Positions 7,509-16,037 are shown, counted from the stretch's first letter. The stretch: DNA of 24,427 nt from DASVEE01 sp036399695 (GCA_036399695.1 DASWMP010000011.1:1-24427), one strand, 5' to 3'. Notes: generated from the sequence alone by a model not told the origin. Numbers and translations: made by a program.

Positions 7509-9737
7509 TCAGTGCGATCCAATCGTGCCGACGTTCTTCAGTGTTACGGCGATGCCGTAGCTGGTGATGGGGCGCTCGACGGTCTGGCCGATGCTGGCGT
7601 CGAAGTCGTAGACCAGGTGGCGGCGGAACTCGAGCGAGAAACCGTAGCAGGAGCCGGTCCAGCCGGTGAGGAAGCGCTGCTCGAGGAACGAGCCTTTCTG
7701 CGCGTCGAAGTTCAGCTCCACGTCCGCACGCAGCCGGTCGCGCAGCAGCGACGAGCCCGTGTTGATGCGGATCTGGCTCGACCCGTCGGCCGGCGATCCC
7801 GGCTGATTGAACGAGGCGAACCAGGTGAAGCTGAGGTACTTGTCGGCGTTGTCGCCCGTGCCCACCAGGTTCGCCGAGACCGACGTCGTGTCGATCTGGT
7901 GCGAGACGTTGCCGAACGTCGAGGTAGCGTCGAGGGTGAGCGTCTGGTAGGGGTTCACCCGCAGCGAAGCGGTGAGCGGCGTGTAGCGGGCCGGGCGACG
8001 TTCGGCTCCGGGGATGTTGCTCCCTCCTCGGTTTTCTTCGAACGGATCCGAGAGGGCCACGCTCTGGCGCAGCGAGAGCGAGAGCACTTCGCGGGCGTTG
8101 CCGCCCGGTCCCGTTTCCTTGCCGAGGATGCGCTGCGTCAGCGAGTACTCCACGGAGTCCTGCACCAGCGGGAGGTAGGGGGTGTCGACCGTGTCGAAGC
8201 GGATGATGCGGTCCTGCTCCTCGACCTCCGTCGTGTAGAGATAGCGGACGCGCGGCTCGATGACGTGCTTGAAGCGGGAGAAGCCGCCCATGGCCTGGTT
8301 GTACACGCGGGAGAACGAGGGGCCGATCATCTCCACCTGCCCCTGGGCGTAGAAGCGGTCGATCGATTCGTCGTTCGTCGGCTTGTTCGTCGCCTCGTCG
8401 AGGCTCGACGAGTACCACGTCTGCCGCAGCGAGATCTGCGGCTTGACCGAGAGCCAGGGGGGCGTGCGGAGCTGCATCGAGAGCGTCGGGAAGACGTCGG
8501 CTCGGAAGTAGTCGGCGTCGCGCGTCTCCAGGTCGTTGACGATGTTGCTCATGCGCAACTGCGAGGCCGACGATTCGAGCGACAGGTAGAGCGGAGAGCG
8601 CCCGAGACGCTGCGGATAGCGGCGGTACTGGACGGCCGGCACCTGCTCGAAGCGCTGGCGCGTGTTCACCGACACGAGGTCGCGCCGGTCGGCGATGACG
8701 TTCAGCGAGTAGGTGGGCCGGTTCTTCGTCAGGTAGGCCGACGAGTAGATGTTCGACAGCGTGTGCAGGCGCGGGTCGCGGTCGTACTCGCGGAAGAAGT
8801 CGAGGTCGGAGTAGTCCTGCATGTCCACGACGCCGCGGAAGCCGCCCGGCAGGTTCTCCTGCGCGTGCTGGTACTGGTACTTCCACTCGACGTCGTTGCG
8901 GTCGGGGTTGTTGACGGCGTAGGCCGACAGCTCGCCCAGCTTCACGTCCTGCGACGGCAGGTAGCGCAGGTTCAGCCCCGTGCCGAAGAACTGTTTGGTG
9001 TTGATGTCGGCGTACACGGTGGCGTCGACCGACTCCCCGAAGGGGATGAAGTAGCCGAGCTCGAGCCGCTGTCCGAACCGGGTCGAGAACAGCACCCGCG
9101 GAATCAGCAGCCCCTGCGACCGCTCCCTCTTCGTCGGCCAGACCAGCCGCGGCGCCCAGAAGATCGGCAGCTTCTGCGCGTGGAACGAAAGGTCGTGAAA
9201 GTAGGCGTAGTCGTCGAGGTTGACCGTGGCCTCGCCGACGTGAATCGACCACGCCGGCCGGTCGAGATCGCAGGAGGTGAAGACGCCGTTCGTCAGCTTG
9301 AAGCTGTCGTCGTCGATCTTCTCGATCCGGTCCCCCGAGAAGTACATCGAGGGGTCCATGGTGGCGGTGGCGTTGAAGAAGGTGCCGGTCCGGGTGTTGA
9401 TGTTGTAGACGGCCTGCGAAGCCGTGAGCCTGGACGGTCCCTGATCGACGATGACGTGCCCCTCGGCCACGACGTCTTTCGTCTTGAAGTTGTGCGTGAT
9501 CTTGTCCGCCCGGACCGTGATGTCCTGGTACTTGATGCGCGCTTCGAGCTCGATCAGGAGGTATTCGTCCTTGACGAGCTCCACCCGCCCGTTCGGCGCA
9601 TTGCTCCACTCGATGTCCCCACCCCCCGCCTTCGGCCCCGGTACGAAGCGGATGTTCGGCCGCTGAGCTTCGAGGGAGGAGACGAGGCCGAGGGTGAGAA
9701 CGAAGGAAAGGAGGGCGAGTGGCCGCCAGAGTGTCAT
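7509..9737 (-). CDS. lptD: LPS-assembly protein LptD (OstA/Imp)
   Basis: Outer-membrane beta-barrel that receives LPS from the periplasmic Lpt bridge and, with LptE, inserts it in the outer leaflet. The ATG at 9735-9737 begins a signal peptide (MTLWRPLALLSFVLTLGLVSSLEA), giving 742 residues. A longer frame with a TTG start at 9767 is less likely. Residues about 35-130 form the OstA/LptA-like jelly-roll (RADKITHNFKTKDVVAEGHVIV, with tandem beta-strand pattern). FTSCDLDRPAWSIHVGEATV, then LPIFWAPRLVWPTKRERSQGLLIPRV, match the conserved start of the barrel domain. The remaining 500 residues alternate polar and aromatic residues as expected for barrel strands. Cysteines are few, so the multi-disulfide arrangement of E. 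coli LptD is not obvious here. LptD presence indicates an LPS-bearing diderm. Confidence 0.88.
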   Translation of the reverse strand: MTLWRPLALLSFVLTLGLVSSLEAQRPNIRFVPGPKAGGGDIEWSNAPNGRVELVKDEYLLIELEARIKYQDITVRADKITHNFKTKDVVAEGHVIVDQGPSRLTASQAVYNINTRTGTFFNATATMDPSMYFSGDRIEKIDDDSFKLTNGVFTSCDLDRPAWSIHVGEATVNLDDYAYFHDLSFHAQKLPIFWAPRLVWPTKRERSQGLLIPRVLFSTRFGQRLELGYFIPFGESVDATVYADINTKQFFGTGLNLRYLPSQDVKLGELSAYAVNNPDRNDVEWKYQYQHAQENLPGGFRGVVDMQDYSDLDFFREYDRDPRLHTLSNIYSSAYLTKNRPTYSLNVIADRRDLVSVNTRQRFEQVPAVQYRRYPQRLGRSPLYLSLESSASQLRMSNIVNDLETRDADYFRADVFPTLSMQLRTPPWLSVKPQISLRQTWYSSSLDEATNKPTNDESIDRFYAQGQVEMIGPSFSRVYNQAMGGFSRFKHVIEPRVRYLYTTEVEEQDRIIRFDTVDTPYLPLVQDSVEYSLTQRILGKETGPGGNAREVLSLSLRQSVALSDPFEENRGGSNIPGAERRPARYTPLTASLRVNPYQTLTLDATSTFGNVSHQIDTTSVSANLVGTGDNADKYLSFTWFASFNQPGSPADGSSQIRINTGSSLLRDRLRADVELNFDAQKGSFLEQRFLTGWTGSCYGFSLEFRRHLVYDFDASIGQTVERPITSYGIAVTLKNVGTIGSH

Positions 9738-10044
9738 GCGCGGGTGGATTGTAGCGGATAGCGGCAACTGTACGGTGTTGCGCTTCGGGCGGGGGCGGGG
9801 GCCACGATCGATCCCATCGGACTCATGGCACCCATGAGAGAACCGCCCCCCTTCTTACGGCAACCCATCCACCGCACGCCCCCCCGCCCGCAGGCCCAGA
9901 GGTCCCATAGGTCCCATAGGTCCCATCGTGCCCCTGCCCCCGGAGACACGCGTAGCGGACCCTGGGTTCCTGTGCGGAGAGATTGTTTGCGGATGGGCGT
10001 GGCGCGTCACCGGCCGCGCCGGCGCGTCGCGCGGACGATGGGAG
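9738..10044. other. Gene-free 307-bp stretch with small repeats
   Basis: No convincing gene. It holds a perfect hairpin with 7-bp stem (CTCATGG / CCATGAG, 9822-9838) and three perfect 9-bp tandem units (AGGTCCCAT) at 9900-9926. A very GC-rich segment then leads to the end of the anti-sigma gene. A short minus-strand frame through it encodes repeated Trp-Asp-Leu, which is merely the translation of the tandem repeat. Confidence 0.7.
9900..9926. repeat. 9-bp tandem repeat, three units
   Basis: Three exact copies of AGGTCCCAT (minus strand ATGGGACCT) lie in the intergenic space between lptD and the anti-sigma gene. A short tandem like this can vary in copy number between strains. No regulatory role is visible. 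Confidence 0.85.
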
Positions 10045-10764
10045 TCAGCGCGCGACGACGCGCACGGGGTAGCGCTGGAGGTCTTGTTCGTCGAGATTCG
10101 GGAACACGGCGTACACGACCACCGTATACGTGCCGGGTCTCAGCTTGCGCGGCACCACGAGGCCGAGCCGCTCGCTCGCCGGGCGCGGCACGGCCGGTCC
10201 GCGCGAGACGGTCTTGCCGCCGGCGTCTTCCAGCGTGAGGCGGTACGTCTCGTTCTCCCCCAGGCCCTTCAGGGAGACCGTGAGTACGTCATCCGCGCTT
10301 GCCACGTTAGCTCCGGCGTCGCCACGCATCTGCTGCAATTGCACGATCTGGCCGCCCCGCGGCTCGGCCAGCTCCGACCTCGCCCGCCACAGGAGGCTGC
10401 CGAAGACCACCGTCAGCATCGCCGCCAGCAGCGCCGACGCCCGCCAGAACTGCAGGACCTTCCCCTGATCGCGCCGGCGGGCATCGCCATGGATCTCCTT
10501 CTCAAGCTGCTCCCAGTGCGTGGTCAGCACTTCCGGCGACAGGTAGTCCGGGTCGCCCGGCTGCGGCGCCTCCGGGAAGGGCTGGGTCAGGGCCTGCGCG
10601 AGGTCGGGGTAATGGGCGAGCGCTTCGCGCACACGCGCCGCCTGGTCCGGCGAGAGCTCGCCGTTCGCGTAGGCGAGCAGCTCTTTGTCCGTGGGGGGCT
10701 CGACGTAGGGGCGCTGCTGCGGCAGGGGGTGACGCGCGGCGTCACTTTCCGATTTTCTGATCAT
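10045..10764 (-). CDS. Membrane-anchored anti-sigma factor candidate
   Basis: A 239-residue protein whose ATG overlaps the sigma factor stop in an ATGA junction, which points to coupled translation. Residues 24-60 (DKELLAYANGELSPDQAARV and onward) look like the helical sigma-binding domain of ECF anti-sigma factors. However, there is no HxxxCxxC zinc motif and no cysteine in the whole protein. One membrane helix is at residues 107-126 (FWRASALLAAMLTVVFGSLL), giving N-in/C-out topology. An extracytoplasmic beta-sandwich-like domain follows at about 155-239 (LTVSLKGLGENETYRLTLED, RPGTYTVVVYAV). The family name rests on position and architecture. The prediction is that it holds the sigma factor at the inner membrane until the outer domain is cleaved or binds a signal. 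Confidence 0.78.
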   Translation of the reverse strand: MIRKSESDAARHPLPQQRPYVEPPTDKELLAYANGELSPDQAARVREALAHYPDLAQALTQPFPEAPQPGDPDYLSPEVLTTHWEQLEKEIHGDARRRDQGKVLQFWRASALLAAMLTVVFGSLLWRARSELAEPRGGQIVQLQQMRGDAGANVASADDVLTVSLKGLGENETYRLTLEDAGGKTVSRGPAVPRPASERLGLVVPRKLRPGTYTVVVYAVFPNLDEQDLQRYPVRVVAR

Positions 10765-11306
10765 TGTTCGTCCTCCGGGAACGTGTCGTCTCCCATCCGG
10801 GCTCGAAGGAGCCGTTTGGCGTCGCGAATCCGCGACTTCACTGCATCGACGCTGATTCCGAGCTTCGCGGCGATCTCGTCGTACGAGTCGCCTTCGAGCT
10901 GTAACCGGATGCATTGTCGCTGCCCCTCGGGCAGCGTGTTGATGGCCTCGTGCAAGCGCCGGATCCGCCGGTCCTGGTGGTCCTGCTCGGCGTAATCCGG
11001 CCCCGCGGGCGCGGCCAGTTGGTAGGAAAGATCGGGATCGTCGATGTCGACGGTGGTCCCGGTCCGCTTGGCGGTCTTGTTGTGACTCCGCCACCAGTTC
11101 AGAAAGATGCTGCGGGCGATGGACTGAAGGAACGGCCACTCGTCCTCCCCCCGCATCGTCGGCATCTTCTCGAAGAACCGCTTGAAAGTGTCGTGCGAAA
11201 GGTCGTGGGCCTCGTCGTCGGCGACGCGGCAGAAACGGAAGTACTTGTAAACGCGAGCGTAATACCTGCGGTAGGCCGCTTCGAATCGTTCTTCCCGATT
11301 GCTCAT
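10761..11306 (-). CDS. ECF-type RNA polymerase sigma factor
   Basis: A 181-residue alternative sigma factor with only regions 2 and 4. Region 2 covers about residues 5-75 (FEAAYRRYYARVYKYFRF, then DLSHDTFKRFFEKMP and WPFLQSIARSIFLNWWRSH). An acidic linker follows. Region 4 covers about residues 115-172 (INTLPEGQRQCIRLQLEGDS, YDEIAAKLGISVDAVKSRI), with the recognition helix in the latter. The start at the ATG 11304-11306 gives the normal length; a GTG at 11348 would add 14 residues. It is followed directly by the membrane anti-sigma gene and is divergent from the TPR-CHAT gene, which makes that gene a candidate member of its regulon. Family call is secure; subgroup and promoter motif unknown. 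Confidence 0.92.
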   Translation of the reverse strand: MSNREERFEAAYRRYYARVYKYFRFCRVADDEAHDLSHDTFKRFFEKMPTMRGEDEWPFLQSIARSIFLNWWRSHNKTAKRTGTTVDIDDPDLSYQLAAPAGPDYAEQDHQDRRIRRLHEAINTLPEGQRQCIRLQLEGDSYDEIAAKLGISVDAVKSRIRDAKRLLRARMGDDTFPEDEQ

Positions 11307-11348
11307 CGTCCCGTCCCGCTTCCGCCAATCGCGTATCTTAGTTGACAC

Positions 11349-14300
11349 GTGAAAAAGCTCTCTCTCATCGTCGTTGCTCTCTGCACCGTCGCAATCGTCT
11401 GTGCCATCGCAATCGCCTGCAGAGATACGGACACGGAAAAACCAACCGTGTGGCGTCGAACGGTGGAGCCCCGCCTTTCAGGGGACTGGGAGTGGACGCC
11501 GTGCAGGACGCCGCCTAGGCCGGGGGATGAGGAGAGGGTTGTAAGGGACGTTCGGTGCGGGGAGGAGTCGCTGTTGCCTCAGGCGTGCCCGGATTCTTTC
11601 CAAGATCCAGCCCACGCCACGCGCCTGCTGTCCTCTTGTACTGACGCGGCCGTGAAGTACCTGGCCGGTGTCGCGCGAACTGACGTGAAGGTTAACGGCG
11701 ACCTCGCGGCCGCTTATTACGTGCGCGCGCAGCGCAATGACACTCCGGACGACCTGCTGCTGGCTCATGACGCGCTCGCGTTGTCCGATCCCGAGAGTTC
11801 CATGACGCGGTTCAATCGGGCGCTGATCATGGAGGCGCTGGGGCTTACCGAGGAAGCGATTGCTGCTTGGAGCGACTTCGTAGAGCGGGAACCGGCTTCT
11901 CCGTGGAGCCCCGAAGCTATTCGAAAGCGCGCGCACCTCGAAAGCGTGCGGTTCCGGTCCGATTGGCGAGCGACGTTGCAGGAAGCGCTGGACCGCCGTG
12001 ATCGCCCGGCGGTGCGCCGGCTCATCGCGCCGGTGCTCGATACAGCGGAGAGCTACCTTGAGGACATATTGCTACCGCAGTGGGCGTCCGATGGCAAGCC
12101 AGAGACGCTGGCCCAGGCCGCATTACTCGCCGAGGAGATATCCCGGCGCATCGGCGACACGTACCCGATGGCGGTAGTTGAGGCCAGCAGGTTGAATCCC
12201 TCCGCAGATATGAGGAAGGGCCTTCAGCTATTTAGTCAACGCACTCATGAAAAGGGAGCGGAGAAACTCAAGAAGGCGAACATCCTGCTCGAGCAAAGCG
12301 GGAGCCCTTTGCACTTGCTCGCGGGTCTCTATTTATTAACGGGTGGAGCGTCGGATGGCGAAAAGCTCGAGGATGACCTTCAGAAGCTTGAGGAGAGCGC
12401 CAGGGCTCGAGGGCATAAGCATGTTGCGACTCGCGTCCGGTCAGTTCACGCGTTTGTGGCTGCAGGAACCAGCAGGTATGTAGACGCACTAGCGACGTAC
12501 GATGAGGCGCAGCGCTTCTACGCGCAGATAGGTGACCGCGAAAACATCGCAACCATTCACGCTCGAAGGGCCGGAATATTTAACGTCCTCGGCCAGCATC
12601 AGCGGGCATGGCGCGAAGCGCTACTTGCGAGGAAGCACCAAGGAAGCGTGGGCAAGACCCGAAACGCGCGTCTTCTCGCAGGCGAAACAGCGACCACCGC
12701 TCTGGCGCTGGGTTATCCGGCGGTAGCTTTGCTCTACCACCAAGCTGATGTCCGTCGTGCGCGGCAGGCCGTAGATAACACGACAGGGGAAGAACGAGAA
12801 ACCGAGAAAGGGTATCTCGCGATCGCACTGCGCGGACTCGCAGATAAACAAGTGGAAGCAGGGCAGTACGAGTTCGCGCAAGCCAACCTGAAAGAAGCAA
12901 GCGAGTTGCTAGAGTCGAGTAAGACTGCTGATGAGATCAGAAAAGCGATTCAATCTCGTCTCGTTGCAGTTGAAGGCGAAGTGTTGCTTCGCACGAACCC
13001 GGACCAAGCCGTCCACCGGTTCACGGAGGCGCTACGACTCGCAGGAGAGCACGAGATCGCGACCGTGCGCGTGTCATTTCTCATTCGTCGTGCCGAAGCG
13101 AACTTCTTGGCGAAGCGCCCTCGCGCATCTGAAGACGATCTCCGGAACGCTCTTTCGGTCCTGAGGTACGAGGAGGCCGATATTCTTGCCCGGCGAAAAC
13201 CCGGCGAAAACGAGGAGATCTGGAGCCCGTACTTCAGGCGCTTTGAGCGGACGTATCATCGCTTGATTGCTGACCTGCTTGATCGCGGTGCAATGGCCGA
13301 GGCATTCAAGTACGCCGAGACCGCGCGCGCGTTCGAGCCGATCAACCTCATCAAACTACATGACGGCGACGGGTTCGTTGACGTGGCGAACCTTGCCGAT
13401 GCTCAGCGACGCATTCCGGTCGGAACCGTAGTCCTCGACTACGTGGTCATGGACGACCGGACCTACGTCTGGATTATTTCGCGCGACGATGCGCGGGTTG
13501 TGCGGCAGTCGGCACGTCGAGACGAGATCCAAGGTTGGCGGGAGGAGCTCCAGAGCGCAATAGCTCGCCAGTCAGAGTCCGACGCGAGAGGCCTGCTGTC
13601 GGTGCTCTATGACCAATTGCTCAAGGAGCCGTTGAAACAGACCGGCAGCGCCCAGCGCCTCGTAATCGTTCCCGGGGCCGAGATGGAGGTGTTGCCATTC
13701 GCTGCCTTCCTGGAGCCAGTCAAGCAACGATACCTCGTTCAGGAGCAGCCGGTCGTTTCGACGGCGGGGAGCCTGAGCCTCTATCTGTGGGCTCTGGATC
13801 GCGATCAGAAGCTCTCGGAGCCCGACGAAAGCCCATCTGTATTGCTCATCGGAAACCCCGCCGCCAACGAGCAGTTGGCGCAACAGTACGGGCGGCTCGG
13901 GGGAGCCGAAGCGGAAGTGAAGGACCTCGAGTTGCTGTACGGTCCGGCGGCCATGCTGCTGACCGGACGGATGGCCACGGCGAATGCTTTCATGGAGCTC
14001 GCGCCGAAGCACGCGATTGTGCACGTGGCCGCGCATGCGATCGTCCACCCAGGTGCGCCGTGGAAATCCCTGATCCTGCTGGCGCCCTCGGAGGATAAGT
14101 CGCATTCAGGCGCGTTGCAGGCGGTCGAGTTATTGATTGGCTCGAAGCAGCTCAGCAAAACAAGACTCGTTGTGTTGGCTGCTTGCCAGAGCGCGGCGGG
14201 AGCGCCGATCGGTCCTGAAGGTATGGCACCGCTGGTGCGGCCGTTGATCGCGCAGGGTGTGCCGGCGATCATTGGGAGCCTGTGGGACGTGAACGACGCC

Positions 14301-14492
14301 ACAACTAAACCGTTGATGGTGTCCTTTCATCGTCACTATCAGGCGGGCAATGAAGTGGCGGTTGCGCTGCAGTTGGCGCAACGTGAGTTGCTCGATAACA
14401 ACAATGACCCCGACTCCCAGTCGGTCCTCGCGTGGGGTGCGTTTCAGGTGATCGGATATGCCGACTCACCGTTCCGCCCCGCTGCGAGATAG
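11349..14492 (+). CDS. TPR-CHAT lipoprotein protease (clan CD)
   Basis: A 1047-residue protein. The N-terminus is a lipoprotein-type signal (LSLIVVALCTVAIVCAIAIAC, Cys24), so the protein is predicted to be periplasmic or outer-membrane anchored. Residues about 90-640 are almost all helical with TPR-like pairs (for example AAYYVRAQRNDTPDDLLLAH, MTRFNRALIMEALGLTEEAI, ANLKEASELLESS). The C-terminal CHAT domain spans about 670-1040. The catalytic dyad of caspase-like CHAT peptidases is intact: His896 in HVAAHA and Cys946 in LAACQSA. A later motif, IGSLWDVND, is also typical. The GTG start has no clear Shine-Dalgarno sequence. TPR-CHAT proteins are known proteases, e.g. in the type III CRISPR Craspase, where one cleaves a sigma-regulating protein; there is no CRISPR here. 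The 352-residue protein follows after 20 bp. Wobble positions look less GC-rich than in neighbouring genes. Confidence 0.9.
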   Translation: MKKLSLIVVALCTVAIVCAIAIACRDTDTEKPTVWRRTVEPRLSGDWEWTPCRTPPRPGDEERVVRDVRCGEESLLPQACPDSFQDPAHATRLLSSCTDAAVKYLAGVARTDVKVNGDLAAAYYVRAQRNDTPDDLLLAHDALALSDPESSMTRFNRALIMEALGLTEEAIAAWSDFVEREPASPWSPEAIRKRAHLESVRFRSDWRATLQEALDRRDRPAVRRLIAPVLDTAESYLEDILLPQWASDGKPETLAQAALLAEEISRRIGDTYPMAVVEASRLNPSADMRKGLQLFSQRTHEKGAEKLKKANILLEQSGSPLHLLAGLYLLTGGASDGEKLEDDLQKLEESARARGHKHVATRVRSVHAFVAAGTSRYVDALATYDEAQRFYAQIGDRENIATIHARRAGIFNVLGQHQRAWREALLARKHQGSVGKTRNARLLAGETATTALALGYPAVALLYHQADVRRARQAVDNTTGEERETEKGYLAIALRGLADKQVEAGQYEFAQANLKEASELLESSKTADEIRKAIQSRLVAVEGEVLLRTNPDQAVHRFTEALRLAGEHEIATVRVSFLIRRAEANFLAKRPRASEDDLRNALSVLRYEEADILARRKPGENEEIWSPYFRRFERTYHRLIADLLDRGAMAEAFKYAETARAFEPINLIKLHDGDGFVDVANLADAQRRIPVGTVVLDYVVMDDRTYVWIISRDDARVVRQSARRDEIQGWREELQSAIARQSESDARGLLSVLYDQLLKEPLKQTGSAQRLVIVPGAEMEVLPFAAFLEPVKQRYLVQEQPVVSTAGSLSLYLWALDRDQKLSEPDESPSVLLIGNPAANEQLAQQYGRLGGAEAEVKDLELLYGPAAMLLTGRMATANAFMELAPKHAIVHVAAHAIVHPGAPWKSLILLAPSEDKSHSGALQAVELLIGSKQLSKTRLVVLAACQSAAGAPIGPEGMAPLVRPLIAQGVPAIIGSLWDVNDATTKPLMVSFHRHYQAGNEVAVALQLAQRELLDNNNDPDSQSVLAWGAFQVIGYADSPFRPAAR

Positions 14493-14512
14493 CAAGTAAG
14501 GAGACACACGCC

Positions 14513-15571
14513 TTGGATTTTCTCGTCCGTATTCTTTTCAGTGGTCTGATGGTCTTTATCCCCAGCGATAACGGCCAGCAACTCGACGTCGTGCTGCTCA
14601 AGGCCGCACACGCGCATCACCTTTCCGACGGCAGCGCGCTCGGGACTCACAACGCCATGCTCTTCGCCCGTGCCGGTAGCTGCACCGGCGACTGCCCGAC
14701 GACCGACGGCACTACCGCCACCACGGTTTATCGCGACAAGACGCTGACGCAGGCGCAGGATGCGTTGGCCGAAGCGGTCAGTGGCGGCGCTGCCTGGTTC
14801 CTCAATGGCTCGCAAATCACGGTCAACAAAGTCGGTATTAACGCTCCGGCCTTGCCGGGGTTCAGCTTCCTCACCGGCGCGCGGCCGTCCGTCAACGGCG
14901 TGCCGGTCGCGCTTCCGTCCAACTCCACCGAGCGCACTGACTACAGTTGGCTCGCGAACATGCAGCAGATCTGCGGCAGCGGGTGCACGTTCGACGCGGA
15001 CCTGATCGGCTCCAACCCGCCGTCGGACCTCGTCGTGGCGCGCTTCCGTCTGCGCAGCGGCAAAGCCTTCACCTACTCCCTCGCCCGCGGCGGCACCAAC
15101 GTGCAGCCCGTCACCTTCAAGCGCCTGGATGCCAGCGCCAGCGGCACGACCGCGCAGGCCGTGGCCACCTGGATGGGTGTCGACATCGAGGTCTCGGGCG
15201 ACAGCATCGAGATCGTCGAAGAGAAGTTCGACGCCAGCGCCGGCCGTTCCATGGTCCTGACGCCGGACGCCAACGACCGCATCGAAGTCGCCGTCGTCAA
15301 CCTCCCGCCGTTCGTGCCGCCCGCGTCCCCCGCGACGCTGGCGCCGCAGACCGGCAAGCACTTCGAGGCGTACTACGAACTGCTCAACACCGTCCCGTCG
15401 AAGGAGACGCGCCTCGTGCCCTTCGCCGGCAGCGCGAGTAGCACCGACTGGACCCTCGTGCATCCGACGACTGCAGTGGCTTCCACTCTTCTCGCCAAAC
15501 TGCGGCTGGACGTCGGCCGCGGTCCGTACGACCGGGTGCTCTGCCCGCCGGTCGGCGGCGGCACTCCCTGA
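14513..15571 (+). CDS. Protein of unknown function, co-operonic with TPR-CHAT
   Basis: A 352-residue protein I do not recognise. The TTG start at 14513 is chosen because AAGGAG lies nine bases upstream (14498-14503) and the frame before it overlaps the CHAT gene. The N-terminus (DFLVRILFSGLMVFIP) is moderately hydrophobic and short, not a convincing signal peptide. The next segment is rich in Leu/His (DVVLLKAAHAHHL). Two paired cysteines stand out, in SCTGDCPTT and QQICGSGCTF. The rest is beta-rich, with Pro-rich linker PPFVPPASPATLAPQ near residue 265. The last part (DWTLVHPTTAVASTLLAKLRLDVG) is unassigned. Location directly behind the protease (20-bp gap) and in front of a strong terminator makes it a candidate substrate, activator or partner of the CHAT protein. 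That role is inference from position only. Confidence 0.82.
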   Translation: MDFLVRILFSGLMVFIPSDNGQQLDVVLLKAAHAHHLSDGSALGTHNAMLFARAGSCTGDCPTTDGTTATTVYRDKTLTQAQDALAEAVSGGAAWFLNGSQITVNKVGINAPALPGFSFLTGARPSVNGVPVALPSNSTERTDYSWLANMQQICGSGCTFDADLIGSNPPSDLVVARFRLRSGKAFTYSLARGGTNVQPVTFKRLDASASGTTAQAVATWMGVDIEVSGDSIEIVEEKFDASAGRSMVLTPDANDRIEVAVVNLPPFVPPASPATLAPQTGKHFEAYYELLNTVPSKETRLVPFAGSASSTDWTLVHPTTAVASTLLAKLRLDVGRGPYDRVLCPPVGGGTP

Positions 15572-15583
15572 TCCAACCTCCCG

Positions 15584-15617
15584 GAACGGCCCGCCTTCGT
15601 GGCGGGCCGTTCGTTTT
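15584..15617 (+). terminator. Intrinsic terminator after the CHAT operon
   Basis: A perfect 12-bp stem, GAACGGCCCGCC with GGCGGGCCGTTC, with a TTCGT loop, is followed by GTTTTA. It lies 12 bp after the stop of the 352-residue protein. It separates the CHAT transcription unit from the lipoprotein/caspase unit. Confidence 0.88.
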
Positions 15618-15653
15618 ACGTCCATCCGATTCGACACACCAGGAGTGAGGACA

Positions 15654-16037
15654 ATGCGTAAATTGTGTGCGCTGGCGCTAGCTCTGCTCGCCGCTGCCGC
15701 TTGTGAAACGGCGCCGCCCCGCGACAGCCATGTGATTGCGGCCGAAACGCTGACGAACGATTGTGCAAAGTCGCGGCTGGCCGACTGGAAAGTCCAGGCC
15801 ACCGCCGTGGGCCGCAACTGCGACGTCCTGCAGATCCAGACGGCCAACGTCATGGAGCCGTCGATGGTCGAGGCGGTGCATTACGGCTACGGCTACTACG
15901 ACCTCTATGAAGGAGGCGTGCAGCAGTTCCATCGCGAGCGCGGCTTCCGGGCGGTCTTCTATCGCGACCGCGAAGGCAACGTCTGGTCGTATGGCATCGA
16001 GAAGGTGGAGATCGCGAACCTTGTCCCGTGCCATTAG
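15654..16037 (+). CDS. Small lipoprotein of unknown function
   Basis: A 127-residue protein from the ATG at 15654, with AGGAG eight bases upstream. The signal peptide ends in LLAAAAC (Cys17), so it is a probable lipoprotein. The mature part has three further cysteines (in NDCAKS, GRNCDV and the extreme C-terminus VPCH) that could form disulfides in the periplasm. It has a Tyr-rich segment, HYGYGYYDLYEGGVQQFHRERGF in total, near residues 82-104. The C-terminal strands AVFYRDREGNVWSYGIEKVEI look like a small beta fold. No family was recognised. The gene end overlaps the caspase start by 17 bp, so the two are probably translationally coupled. It could be an inhibitor, chaperone or anchor of the caspase; that is inference from the coupling. 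Confidence 0.82.
   Translation: MRKLCALALALLAAAACETAPPRDSHVIAAETLTNDCAKSRLADWKVQATAVGRNCDVLQIQTANVMEPSMVEAVHYGYGYYDLYEGGVQQFHRERGFRAVFYRDREGNVWSYGIEKVEIANLVPCH

Noticed and set aside
7512..9761. 749-codon plus-strand frame opposite lptD
   Set aside because: Composition is Arg/Val/Asp/Glu-rich with no recognisable motif, while the minus frame has signal peptide, OstA and LptD features.
9900..9926. CRISPR-like array
   Set aside because: Units are 9 bp and directly adjacent with no spacers; it is a plain tandem repeat.
9734..9949. 71-codon minus frame with a Trp-Asp-Leu repeat
   Set aside because: The apparent peptide repeat comes from the 9-bp DNA tandem; no ribosome site, poor composition.
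10765..11328. N-terminal extension of the anti-sigma frame across the sigma gene
   Set aside because: The stretch is an out-of-frame, Arg-rich reading of the sigma factor; the ATG at 10764 in the ATGA overlap is the natural start.
15763..16020. Upstream extension of the caspase frame
   Set aside because: It overlaps the lipoprotein gene out of frame and would bury the signal peptide; the TTG at 16021 puts the signal at the N-terminus.
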